Shown here: positions 36,128 through 44,816 of the stretch, piece by piece
How positions within the stretch are numbered: position 1 is the first letter of the stretch
Layout of the letters: the number at the start of each line of letters is the position of its first letter
Assembly: GCF_014844075.1 (NCBI RefSeq)
Contig: NZ_CP062165.1
Coordinates: forward strand, 4,960,001 to 5,024,000
Direction: 5' to 3'
Origin: Paenibacillus sp. JNUCC-31
Lineage (GTDB): Bacteria > Bacillota > Bacilli > Paenibacillales > Paenibacillaceae
Length of the DNA stretch: 64,000 nt
Notes under the pieces: model-generated
What the model saw: only the letters and a program-made list of their open reading frames with translations
Told to the model about the DNA's origin: nothing
The model's database searches: none
Program-made: the position numbers and the translations under genes

Positions 36128-36669
36128 ATAAGGCTGAGGTATTAATGTCCCTTTTGCCCCCGTTGTATGAGAATGTGCTGGAGATGCAACTGCTCACGCA
36201 GACGGAAGGTCAGGAATTGGATAGGCTGGTTCAGGGATTGGATGACGTTTTGGATCAGTTTTACCCGGAGTCCGCGACATGGGCATTGGATCGGTATGAG
36301 CGGGATCTGCAAATCCCCACGAATCAAGCCAAGCCGAACGATCAACGGAGATCGGTCATCATTTCCAAAATGCGCGGCAGTGGCAAAGTCTCTGGTTCGA
36401 TGCTAAAGAATGTAGCACAGGCGTATGAGAGTGGCGGGATTGATGTATCGGTTGAGCCGAGTGAATACCGGATTATGATCCGTTTTGTAGACACATATGG
36501 TCTGCCGCCCAATCTGCACGATCTCAAGGCTGCAATTGAGGATATCAAACCTGCGCATATGACTGTGGAGTATCGTTTGCGATATTTGACGATTGCGGAG
36601 GTAGAGAACATGACGCTGGCCGAGATCGAACAGACCCGGCAGGATAAATTTTTAGGAGGTGGAGCTTAA
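36124..36669 (+). CDS. xkdU: XkdU/gpI-like baseplate protein (set 2)
   Basis: Protein of 181 aa with a GTG start overlapping the xkdT stop (GTGA). LLPPLYENVLEMQLLTQTEGQELDRL, ESATWALDRYERDL and YGLPPNLHDLKAAIEDIKPAHMTVEYRLRYL match the family and the set 1 gene. It is the last baseplate gene before the fibre. Confidence 0.9.
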   Translation: MNKAEVLMSLLPPLYENVLEMQLLTQTEGQELDRLVQGLDDVLDQFYPESATWALDRYERDLQIPTNQAKPNDQRRSVIISKMRGSGKVSGSMLKNVAQAYESGGIDVSVEPSEYRIMIRFVDTYGLPPNLHDLKAAIEDIKPAHMTVEYRLRYLTIAEVENMTLAEIEQTRQDKFLGGGA

Positions 36670-36670
36670 A

Positions 36671-39295
36671 ATGAGTGAACCGAAGACACCGAATCTTGGA
36701 TTGAACAAAATTGATCGTTCCTCTCCATCGACCACCTATTTTGATCTGGATAAGTATTTGGATCAAAACTGGGAGAAGATTGATGATTTCTCGGAACAGA
36801 TGGAGGAAAAGACTGGGGAGACAGCCACACAGGTCAGCGGTATACAGGAGCGACTGGATACGGAGAAGCGTAGATCTGTGACGTTGGAGCCAGGATTGCA
36901 AGTTGTTAATGCAGAACGTGCCTCAGCATTTAAGTTGGAAGGTTTGAAGGGCCGTACGCTGGTGAATTTGTTGGGGCGTGATGGTGGGTGTGAGGCTGTG
37001 AGTGACTGGTTTACAACCACTGGTGTTGCGGCAGCACTGGATTCATCGGACAAGGCACAGGGAACCAATAGTATTAAAATCACAACCAAAACTGGAAACA
37101 CCGACGGGAGCTTATATTATCTCCTTGGGACGATTCTTTCCAATAGTAAAAATTATCTTGCTATTGCAGATTTGAAGAAAGGGACATCCACGAGTGTATC
37201 GTTATCTTTATGGAATGGGACGGTAAACGTTTCGGGTACGGTAGTTACAGCGTCAAAATTCACTCCTTCCGTCCTCTTGATTCCAGCACCTGCCGTAGGG
37301 GCAGCGACTAACAATTTGCAAATTTCAGTAGGTGGAACCGAAGCCGGACAATATAGTCATGTCGATTCTGTACGTTTGTATGAAATCACCGCCGCAGAGT
37401 TAACGTCCCTATCCAGTATGACAGCGGAGCAAGTTGCAGCCAAGTACCCATACGTCGATAGTGTTCAGCCTGTCCGAAATCCGTATGCGATTCGATATGG
37501 AGAGAATCTGCTACCTCCGTTTTACGAGTGGGAAGCAGGCATTGCAGCTGGTGATAACATGTCCATTGATAATCCACACAAAGTAACGATTAACGCGACG
37601 ACAGTTGGTGGGAGCTTCATTCGATACTATGTTCCCGTTCTCCCCTCGCAACAATATACATTATCCGTAACAGCTCAAGGAGCAAACGCAAGGCCGTATA
37701 TCTACCTTTGTCGGAAGGACAGAACAAGGATTGACAGCGTGAAAAATCCTTTTGGGACGATAACGCCGTCTCAGGAAACGGTTTATTTGGAGGTCGTGCT
37801 TAATACATTGGACTCAAATAACATTGTAGCTACAGGTACGGCAGTCTTTACCGAAGCTTCGATGACAATTGGCAGCGCAGTCCAACCGTTCAAGCCACGT
37901 GAAGACGCCATGCTCGCGTTTCAAACGGATCTATACGCCGATCCATTAACTGGTGCGAATGCTGACGAAGTGTTCGAGAAGGATGGGCAATACTTCAAGC
38001 TGGCGAAGTGGAAGAAGATAACGGAATTATCGTCATTGTCAGGATGGATTCCTTTAGCGAATGGAACGGGGTGGAAGTCCGTAACAGCGTCGGGAGCCAA
38101 TTTGCCTCCTGCTCTTATATTGGGGCCAGTCGGCGTAACGTATGGGACGAAGTTCGACGGAAAGGTGCTGAGACAATACGCATCACCGGAGACGGCGGAC
38201 ATGATTTGGATTGCATCCGACAATTCGGTACGCGTAGCGATCTCAAGCGCCGACAGCGGATGGGGAGATGCATACACACCGACAGCCGAAGAGATCAAAG
38301 CGTATTTCATTGGATGGACAATGTTCAACGGAGCAGCGGGTACAGGTGTGGGTAATAGTCCAGATGTGCCATCAAATAATGTATACAATGGTACAGGAAC
38401 AAAATGGTGGGCACGGCGATCAGATGGAGTAGCACGTACTTGGGCAGATGCTACTAATGCATTGCCTACGACTCAAGCGCAAAACTGGACACCGTACCAA
38501 CTGGTCTACCAGCTTGCAACGGCTAATGTCGAACCTGTCGCTTCTGAGGGGCAATTGACGTTTATTGAGGGGGACAATCAAATTGAGGTCGGAACGGGGA
38601 TTGTGTTGAGGGAGTACGCACCTATCACTAAAAATCCTCCCGTCGCTGCTGCAATGAATGATGCGTCATATCCCTCTAGATATAAAGTCAAAAAGTTTAT
38701 TCGAGCTTATAAGAACGGTAAGTATGATCCAGCTTGGTACGCAAGTACGTTGAATTCTTATGGTCTTGAAAAAGCACGAATCAATTGGGCTGATTTTGAC
38801 GAGACGGCAGCCTATAGAGTCACATACCTGATGATGGACACGTCTCCAACAACGTCATTTGTCGGATCGATCGCAGAAAACGAAAAGTCGTTGATTACGG
38901 ACTTGGTACAGGACGTTCAACAGGCTACGGCTCGGCTTAGCGTTGTGGAGTTGAAAAAGGCCGAGAAGGACGCCCCTGCATGGATCACGCCGACGCTACT
39001 TAATGGGTGGGTTGATTACGATACTGTACGCCGTCCCGTAGGATATTATAAAGACTCAGAGGGATGGGTTCACGTTCAAGGGTTTATCAAAGGGGGCGCT
39101 ACGGCCTTCGGGACTGTAATTTTTAATTTTCCAGAAGGGTATAAACCTGATAAACCCATTGAAGTTAACGCCACTTCTGCCGACCCCACAACCTCGTACG
39201 CGTCAACACTTTACGTTGGGACTAATAGTTTGCAATGTGATTTGGGAGTAAAAAACTCGTTTTTGATCCTTGATTTTAAGTATCGTGCAAAATAA
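36671..39295 (+). CDS. large tail fibre / receptor-binding protein (set 2)
   Basis: Protein of 874 aa. The N-terminus (TPNLGLNKIDRSSPSTTYFDLDKYLDQNW) is the usual baseplate-binding segment, followed by a short coiled coil. Two beta-sandwich, carbohydrate-binding-like modules seem to follow (about 95-250 and 275-410). Next are a long beta region (about 415-650) and a C-terminal tip domain from about 775 on (GYYKDSEGWVHVQGF, VIFNFPEGYKPDKP). Sugar binding is inference from the fold-like patterns. The ATG at 36671 follows TTAGGAGG. Confidence 0.87.
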   Translation: MSEPKTPNLGLNKIDRSSPSTTYFDLDKYLDQNWEKIDDFSEQMEEKTGETATQVSGIQERLDTEKRRSVTLEPGLQVVNAERASAFKLEGLKGRTLVNLLGRDGGCEAVSDWFTTTGVAAALDSSDKAQGTNSIKITTKTGNTDGSLYYLLGTILSNSKNYLAIADLKKGTSTSVSLSLWNGTVNVSGTVVTASKFTPSVLLIPAPAVGAATNNLQISVGGTEAGQYSHVDSVRLYEITAAELTSLSSMTAEQVAAKYPYVDSVQPVRNPYAIRYGENLLPPFYEWEAGIAAGDNMSIDNPHKVTINATTVGGSFIRYYVPVLPSQQYTLSVTAQGANARPYIYLCRKDRTRIDSVKNPFGTITPSQETVYLEVVLNTLDSNNIVATGTAVFTEASMTIGSAVQPFKPREDAMLAFQTDLYADPLTGANADEVFEKDGQYFKLAKWKKITELSSLSGWIPLANGTGWKSVTASGANLPPALILGPVGVTYGTKFDGKVLRQYASPETADMIWIASDNSVRVAISSADSGWGDAYTPTAEEIKAYFIGWTMFNGAAGTGVGNSPDVPSNNVYNGTGTKWWARRSDGVARTWADATNALPTTQAQNWTPYQLVYQLATANVEPVASEGQLTFIEGDNQIEVGTGIVLREYAPITKNPPVAAAMNDASYPSRYKVKKFIRAYKNGKYDPAWYASTLNSYGLEKARINWADFDETAAYRVTYLMMDTSPTTSFVGSIAENEKSLITDLVQDVQQATARLSVVELKKAEKDAPAWITPTLLNGWVDYDTVRRPVGYYKDSEGWVHVQGFIKGGATAFGTVIFNFPEGYKPDKPIEVNATSADPTTSYASTLYVGTNSLQCDLGVKNSFLILDFKYRAK

Positions 39296-39307
39296 AGGAG
39301 GGTCTAT

Positions 39308-39820
39308 ATGAAAGCCGTACCTAAAGTAACTACAGACGGGCTCTATATCGAGGACGTGTTGGTGGACGATGCCTTTTCTGGTGTCGTCCCTTTGTATGCC
39401 AAGTCGGAGCCTCCTGTTTTCGATCCAGAAGAGAACACAGAGGTGGAAAATCCGGTAAATGAGCCGCAAGAGCCTGTAATAGCGGGTTACATTGTAGGAG
39501 TTCCGATCACATCCGGCCTGTTCCGTCCCCTCTTTCATCTGGAAGCCTGGGAGGCTTACCAAGAATCTCCGGAAGCTGTCCCGAAGACGAATCAACCCGT
39601 ACTGTGGGCAGAAGGATTAAGTCAGGAAGAGATTGACGAACTGACCAAACCGCTGCCTAAAGAACCTTCGGAGCTGGACTTGTTGAAGCAGCGTCTGGCG
39701 GAAGCTGAAGCAAAGAATGCACAGTTGACTGAGGAAAGCACGCTCAACCAAGTTGCTCTTATGGAGCTGCATGCCATGATTTTGGAGATGACTTCAGGCA
39801 ATAGATCCGATAAGGGATAG
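39308..39820 (+). CDS. fibre-associated protein, XkdW-like position (set 2)
   Basis: Protein of 170 aa. It opens with a beta-rich, acidic domain with Pro/Glu-rich linkers (ENTEVENPVNEPQEPV). It ends with GLSQEEIDELTKPLPKEPSELDLLKQRLAEAEAKN, a helix predicted to be coiled coil. Such proteins sit after the fibre in PBSX-like loci and may be fibre chaperones or adaptors. No counterpart exists in set 1. AAGGAGG lies 8 nt before the ATG. Confidence 0.68.
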   Translation: MKAVPKVTTDGLYIEDVLVDDAFSGVVPLYAKSEPPVFDPEENTEVENPVNEPQEPVIAGYIVGVPITSGLFRPLFHLEAWEAYQESPEAVPKTNQPVLWAEGLSQEEIDELTKPLPKEPSELDLLKQRLAEAEAKNAQLTEESTLNQVALMELHAMILEMTSGNRSDKG

Positions 39821-39875
39821 GTTTGCTGATCTGCTAATCCGCTGTGGTATAGCACTCATGAGGGGTGGTGAAACG

Positions 39876-39989
39876 ATGTTGGCTGTATATGTGATGTTGA
39901 TTCAAAAGGGGATGATCTCCCTTGAGCAAGTGCCATCAGAGAGCCGTGACAAAGTGGCTGAAGCACTGGGCGAAGGGGATAGTCAGTAG
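39876..39989 (+). CDS. XkdX-like microprotein (set 2)
   Basis: Protein of 37 aa: hydrophobic start MLAVYVMLIQKGMISLEQVP, acidic tail. It resembles the very short XkdX-type proteins that follow xkdW in PBSX-like loci. AGGGGTGG lies 7 nt before the ATG, and the reading frame is intact. Confidence 0.65.
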   Translation: MLAVYVMLIQKGMISLEQVPSESRDKVAEALGEGDSQ

Positions 39990-39991
39990 TA

Positions 39992-40022
39992 GGAACGCCC
40001 GATCATGGAGCGTATTTTTTTG
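39992..40022 (+). terminator. putative terminator before the holin gene
   Basis: ACGCCC pairs with GG-A-GCGT (one bulge) and is followed by seven T. It might partly separate lysis from structural transcription. Confidence 0.5.
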
Positions 40023-40072
40023 TCCATTTGGAGAGGTAAGGTTTTTTATTTTGACTATAAGGAGGTGAAACC

Positions 40073-40570
40073 ATGGAACGATGGGACACCCTATGGAAAT
40101 GGGGTATTGCACTGATGAGCAGCTCAGCAACCTACTTCTTCGGCGGCTGGTCAGGCGTACTAGGCGTCCTACTCGTCTTTGTCATCCTCGACTACCTAAC
40201 CGGCATCGCGGCGGCGGGAATGACTGGTAAGCTTGAGAGTAATGTCGGCATGTTTGGCATCGCGCGAAAGGTATTTATTTTTGCAATGGTATCGGTGGCA
40301 CATCTGGTGGACGGTGTTCTGGGAGACGGACATTTGTTCAGGGATGCGGTCGCCTTTTTTTATATCGCGAATGAGTTGTTGTCCATTATTGAAAATGGAG
40401 GCAAATTGGGCGCCCCGATCCCGCCTGTGATCCGGCAGGCGATTGAAGTGCTCAAGGGTAAGGGAGGAAGCGGGGGGATTCCTGGTAACTATACTCCCGA
40501 TTCCAGAGAATCTTTTGTACACTCAGACCATAAGGACGCTGATCAACAGACCAGAGATGAAACGAAGTAA
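40073..40570 (+). CDS. phage holin (toxin secretion/phage lysis holin family)
   Basis: Protein of 165 aa. Hydrophobic helices at about 10-35 (ATYFFGGWSGVLG), 38-52, 67-84 (KVFIFAMVSVAHLV) and 94-107. The C-terminal 50 residues are hydrophilic. It should form the membrane lesion that lets the endolysin out, releasing tailocin particles by lysis of the producer. GGAGGTGA precedes the ATG. It is the intact paralogue of the broken gene at 26613. Confidence 0.92.
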   Translation: MERWDTLWKWGIALMSSSATYFFGGWSGVLGVLLVFVILDYLTGIAAAGMTGKLESNVGMFGIARKVFIFAMVSVAHLVDGVLGDGHLFRDAVAFFYIANELLSIIENGGKLGAPIPPVIRQAIEVLKGKGGSGGIPGNYTPDSRESFVHSDHKDADQQTRDETK

Positions 40571-40651
40571 GGACTTAGCATCCATTCAAATGTGCCTAGT
40601 AGCAAGAGATAGAGCGATTTTGGAATCGAAAGTCCAATCCATTAGCTACAA

Positions 40652-40790
40652 GTAGTGAAGGAGACGGAATCGATTCTGAAGAAGCGATAGCGGTCGCCTT
40701 TGTCTCCGAATTTCTACCTTTAAGAAAATGAATTAAGAAAATTTGGAGACAACAGCGATCGGAAGAACGATCCGTATCTGGAACGGTCAC
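40652..40790 (+). repeat. structured repeat family, copy D (type I), between holin and endolysin
   Basis: Type I form. GCGATAGCGGTCGC is a compensated version of the small GCGAA/TTCGC hairpin, and the large stem reads TTGTCTCCGAATTT with AAATTTGGAGACAA, again with paired changes. GATCG-N6-CGATC and GGAACGG follow. The rest of 40571-41056 shows no gene. Confidence 0.83.
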
Positions 40791-41056
40791 GTACCGACTC
40801 GGTATTTTTTCCTTAGTTGGTTGATGGAAACCCAATAGATTACCAATAGAAGTTAGATAGCAACGACATAAAATACGAAACAAATTGAGTAAGCAGCACC
40901 TAATCTTATCCAAATAGCAATACGACATAACAACATACTCACAGCCATCCGAACTTATCTTTCACCAACAATCAGGACATGCACACAAGCAACCCCTGAT
41001 TCCCTAGCATTAACTATATACAAACGGCAATTTGCCGCATAAAGGGTGTGAGAAAC

Positions 41057-41995
41057 GTGCAAACGAGAAGCTCGGGCAACACGCAGGGCATTGACGTCTC
41101 CCGGTATCAGGGCACGATCGATTGGGCCAAAGTGAAGGGAAGCGGTATGACGTTTGTGTTCATCAAGGCGACCGAAGGGCAGACGTATACCGACCCGAAT
41201 TTCCAGAAAAATGTAAGCGGCGCGCTGGCAGCGGGCATGCTGGTCGGGACGTATCATTTTTTTCGCGCAACTACTACCGACGGTGCCAAGGCCGAAGCGG
41301 CACATTATGCTACGACACTGCAAAAAGTAGGAGGCGCCAAGGCGCTGCAATTACCTCCTGTCATGGACTACGAGAATAATCCGGGTAACCTGAGTAAAGC
41401 TCAGATCAATACGGTAGCCAAAGCTTTTTTAACAGAACTTCAACGTCTCACGGGTGTGAAACCGATCATATACACAGGCAATTCATTTGCCGGCAATTTT
41501 GACACTTCGCTTGGCTCGTACGATCTGTGGATCGCGCGTTACAGCAACACACGTGTTCCAGATAAGCAGCCGGCATGGAAACGTTGGACGTTCTGGCAGT
41601 ATACGGACTCGGGCAAGGTGAGCGGGATCAGCGGCAACGTGGATATGAATGAGTTTGAAGGATCGGCAGCGGAATTGAGAGCAAGATATGCAACAGCAAC
41701 ACCAAAGCCGCAAGAGCCATCCGAACCGACCAATCCCACGAATCCAACCGAACCACCGAAAGGGGGCGAACCGATGACAGCCGAAGAGAAAGCAGCGTTT
41801 GATGCGCTCAAATCCCAGGTCGATAAACTGCAGGCGCGCCAGCAGATGGAAGTTCCAGTCTGGGCAAAAGCGGCCGTGGATGCAGCACTGGCATATGACA
41901 CCAAAAATCCGTTATTCAGCATCGATAATGGGGCGAGTTATGATTTTTACCGTTTTATCACGGTCATGTACCGCAGAGGTTTATTCAAAAAATAA
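41057..41995 (+). CDS. GH25 lysozyme-type endolysin
   Basis: Protein of 312 aa, GTG start after AAAGGGTG. The glycoside hydrolase 25 domain spans about 8-195: GIDVSRYQGTIDW, FIKATEGQTY, GTYHFFR, and MDYENN with the catalytic acid pair. NVDMNEFEG closes the barrel. A Pro/Thr/Glu linker leads to a C-terminal module of about 75 residues (MTAEEKAAFDALKSQVDKLQ, VPVWAKAAVDAALAY) that may bind the wall. It cuts the MurNAc-GlcNAc bond. It is the only lysin for both tail sets. Confidence 0.93.
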   Translation: MQTRSSGNTQGIDVSRYQGTIDWAKVKGSGMTFVFIKATEGQTYTDPNFQKNVSGALAAGMLVGTYHFFRATTTDGAKAEAAHYATTLQKVGGAKALQLPPVMDYENNPGNLSKAQINTVAKAFLTELQRLTGVKPIIYTGNSFAGNFDTSLGSYDLWIARYSNTRVPDKQPAWKRWTFWQYTDSGKVSGISGNVDMNEFEGSAAELRARYATATPKPQEPSEPTNPTNPTEPPKGGEPMTAEEKAAFDALKSQVDKLQARQQMEVPVWAKAAVDAALAYDTKNPLFSIDNGASYDFYRFITVMYRRGLFKK

Positions 41996-42048
41996 GCCTG
42001 ACCTAACTTATAATAAGCTGGCCCCGGTTATAACTGAGAGAACACAAC

Positions 42049-42090
42049 AAGGGACACACGACGCTTTTTGTCGAACAGTGTTCCTTTTTT
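42049..42090 (+). terminator. strong terminator closing the tailocin locus
   Basis: AAGGGACAC (42049-42057) pairs with GTGTTCCTT (42078-42086), with CGAC/GTCG stacked inside and six T at the end. Confidence 0.9.
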
Positions 42091-42798
42091 GTGTTTTATG
42101 TAAGTGATATTAACATACATAATAAAGTTGAAGACTTATGTCCGTAAATCTCTTGTCTAATTGATGAATGTGATGTAAAGTAAGTTACACGAAATCGATT
42201 TTCACCACTGTTTAATTTCATAATCCTCCTCATCATGACAAGACTTTAACATGCAAAGTTAATGTAATGTCTCCCTGTTGTAAAATCCAACATCTGTAGA
42301 TCAATCTCACAACGTATGACACAATCCAATCTAACCTGCTTAATGGACCACTAAAATGTCCTGTTTAACCTACTATGTACATCATCATTTAATTGCCACC
42401 ATATGATTTTTGCCCATTACATTCTAGCCATGACGATCTGACTCCAAGCCACATCCCAGGCCAAACTCCACACCAGACCAAACTACCGTTCTCTCTAAAA
42501 TCAGCCTTATTCGATCGTTACCAAGTCGGTACCATTCTATTGTTGCTTATTGACCTAAGTTCAATTATTGCACAACAACCACAGGTATTTAGAAATCGTC
42601 ACATCATCCATAAATTCTAACAAAATGTGTACGGTTACATTGCGTTTTATATTTAAGCCTCAACATATCCAAACTTCTAACACAGGTATCGCAGGCTTCT
42701 AAAGCCTTTCATTTGATACAAAGCACCAAACCGCCAGCATTGGAGTTTTTTCACGCCAGTATCACACACATTATGAGACAGGGAAGGGTGTTGTACGT
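42091..42798. other. 700-bp intergenic region, no gene recognised
   Basis: AT-rich first part, then a C-rich stretch at 42400-42490 that holds a 75-codon frame (42393-42620) with no ribosome binding site and no recognisable protein pattern. I see no RNA gene. The last 30 bp carry the GGGAAGGG site of the binding-protein gene. Confidence 0.5.
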
Positions 42799-44457
42799 AT
42801 GCGAATGAGAAAAAAGTGGTTATCCGGTGTCATGGCCATGGCCATGAGTACAGTGTTGATTCTATCGGGCTGCTCCAGCACGAGTAACGAGGGTACGGGT
42901 AACTCCCCTGCTCCAGCGGAAGGCAGCGAGCCTCCGGCAGAAGTGGCAGCACAGGATACGATGATTATGGGACGCGGCGGAGATTCCGTGGCACTCGACC
43001 CGGCGATCGTTACAGATGGGGAGTCGTTGAAGATTGGACATCAGGTATTCGACTCGTTGCTGGACTACAAAGAAGGTGGAACCGAGGTTGTTCCTGGACT
43101 GGCTGAGAGCTGGGAGATTTCGGCGGATGGGCTCAAGTATGACTTTAAGCTGAAGTCGGGTGTGAAATTCCACGATGGTACCGACTTCAACGCAGAGGCT
43201 GTGGTGTTCAACTTCAATCGATGGAGTGATCCGGCCAGTGAATATAAATTCGAGGGAGATTCCTTTGACTATTACGATTCCATGTTTGGTCCAGAGGATG
43301 CACGTGTGATCAAGGAAGTAAAGGCGATTGACGCGACAACGGTTGAGTTCACCCTGAACCAGCCACAAGCGCCTTTCCTGCAAAACATTGCGATGACGCC
43401 ATTTGGCATTGCAAGTCCAACCGCGATTCAGGAGAAAAAGGAAAATTTCAAAAGCGAGCCCGTAGGCACAGGCCCATTTGTATTCAAAGAGTGGAAGCGG
43501 AACGACTCCATCACCCTGGAGAAGAATCCGAATTACTGGAAAGAGGGCCTGCCGAAGCTGAACAAGGTGATTGTGCGTTCCATCCCGGATAACACGGCTC
43601 GCTTCAATGCACTGCAAAACGGCGAGATTGATGTCATGGAGGATCTGAACCCGGATGATCTGTCCATCCTTGAGGGAAATAGCGAGCTGCAAAAAATAGA
43701 GCGTCCACCATTTAATGTGTCGTACATTGGCTTCAACTTTAAGAAAAAACCGTTTGATAACGTAAAAGTAAGACAAGCCCTCAACCATGCGGTGAACAAA
43801 CAGGGCATTATCGATGCCTTCTTTGCCGGACAAGCACAGCCAGCGGTGAACCCGATGCCGCCAACACTTTGGGGGTATAACGACAGTATTGAGGACTACG
43901 CTTATGACTTGGAAAAAGCAAAAGCGTTGCTTGCCGAAGCAGGTTATCCTGACGGATTGCCCGACCCGGTAACATTCTATGCCATGCCTGTATCCCGGCC
44001 GTATATGCCTGATGGCAAGAAGGTGGCCGAAGCGATCCAGGCCGATTTTGAGAAAATCGGAGTGACCGTCAACATTGAATCACCGGAGTGGGCAACGTAT
44101 CTGGATGATGCCAAAGCTGGGGAGAAAGACGACATTTACATGCTCGGCTGGACTGGTGATAACGGTGACCCGGATAACTTCCTGTACACGCTGCTTGATA
44201 AGGATGCAATCCCGGGCAACAACCGCAGCTTCTACGTAAACGAAGAATTGCATACGTTGCTGACGAGTGCGCAGAAAGAAACGGATCAGGAGAAACGTGC
44301 CGAACTGTACAAGCAAGCGCAGGTGATTATTAAGGAAGATGCTCCATGGATACCACTTGTGCACACCACGCCAATTCTGGCAGGGAAAGCGAACCTGAAA
44401 GATTTCGTACCTTCCCCATTGGGAACGGAATCCTATGCCAACGCCTACTTCGAATAA
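42799..44457 (+). CDS. oligopeptide/dipeptide ABC transporter substrate-binding lipoprotein
   Basis: Protein of 552 aa of the SBP_bac_5 (OppA/DppE) family. The signal peptide ends in the lipobox LSGC with lipidated Cys25. A Ser/Pro/Glu linker follows, then the binding domain: GLAESWEISADGLKYDFKLKSGVKFHDG, PFVFKEWKRNDSITLEKNPNYW and VRQALNHAVNKQ are family signatures. It delivers peptides, or possibly nickel or other ligands, to the two permeases downstream. It is separated from them by repeat E. Confidence 0.93.
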   Translation: MRMRKKWLSGVMAMAMSTVLILSGCSSTSNEGTGNSPAPAEGSEPPAEVAAQDTMIMGRGGDSVALDPAIVTDGESLKIGHQVFDSLLDYKEGGTEVVPGLAESWEISADGLKYDFKLKSGVKFHDGTDFNAEAVVFNFNRWSDPASEYKFEGDSFDYYDSMFGPEDARVIKEVKAIDATTVEFTLNQPQAPFLQNIAMTPFGIASPTAIQEKKENFKSEPVGTGPFVFKEWKRNDSITLEKNPNYWKEGLPKLNKVIVRSIPDNTARFNALQNGEIDVMEDLNPDDLSILEGNSELQKIERPPFNVSYIGFNFKKKPFDNVKVRQALNHAVNKQGIIDAFFAGQAQPAVNPMPPTLWGYNDSIEDYAYDLEKAKALLAEAGYPDGLPDPVTFYAMPVSRPYMPDGKKVAEAIQADFEKIGVTVNIESPEWATYLDDAKAGEKDDIYMLGWTGDNGDPDNFLYTLLDKDAIPGNNRSFYVNEELHTLLTSAQKETDQEKRAELYKQAQVIIKEDAPWIPLVHTTPILAGKANLKDFVPSPLGTESYANAYFE

Positions 44458-44473
44458 CGAATACGTGAGTTGA

Positions 44474-44671
44474 AATCAATTAATTTCACAAAACAGAGAG
44501 TGCGGAACCAATCTGAAGAAACGAAGTGTTCGCCTAAAAATTTTCTGAAAGAAAGCTACGTCGGAAGCATAAGCTATCCCTGGATTTCTTCCTATTTGAA
44601 AAGAATCAAAACCTGGGATAACATCGATCGGAAGATGGTACTGCAATCGAAGTGGCTAGTGTAAATTGATT
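44474..44671 (+). repeat. structured repeat family, copy E (type II) inside the transporter operon
   Basis: Left AATCAATTAATTTCAC and right GTGTAAATTGATT are inverted ends. The internal stem TATCCCTGG with CCTGGGATA, the AGAAAGCT hairpin and GATAACATCGATCGGAAG mark the family. It separates the binding protein gene from its permeases. Confidence 0.85.
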
Positions 44672-44816
44672 AGTTCAAAACGTTGGCGTACACGCAGTGC
44701 TTGGCAGAACCCGCATCCGGATGAAACTACCCAAAGCATGGATGTTCGCCAGCGTTTTTTTATAAGTGCATCTTGCATGAATTTTGCTTGATACATCGAA
44801 GGCAGGTGAATGAGGA

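Larger units (their letters stand above)
15269..42090 (+). other. tandem double tailocin-like locus (two contractile tail gene sets, no head genes)
   Basis: Set 1 runs 15269-26962 and set 2 runs 27060-41995, both rightward, with a strong terminator after the endolysin. Gene order in each follows PBSX xkdJ-K-M-N-O-P-Q-R-S-T-U-fibre. Portal, capsid, terminase, integrase and replication genes are absent from the whole window. That pattern fits R-type tailocins rather than a prophage. The lysis genes are intact only in set 2. An XRE/ImmA/ArpU control island lies upstream. Confidence 0.85.

Noticed and set aside
42074..42084. GAACAGTGTTC as a LexA box
   Set aside because: The spacer is 3 nt instead of 4, and the sequence is part of the terminator stem.
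15269..42090. Complete prophage
   Set aside because: No portal, capsid, terminase, integrase or replication genes are present on either strand in the window, and no attachment sites were seen.
15269..42090. Extracellular contractile injection system (Afp, PVC or MAC type)
   Set aside because: No AAA+ ATPase, no toxin cargo and no eCIS-type multiple tube genes. Gene order follows PBSX.
42393..42620. 75-codon frame in the gap after the endolysin
   Set aside because: No ribosome binding site and no recognisable composition of a real protein.
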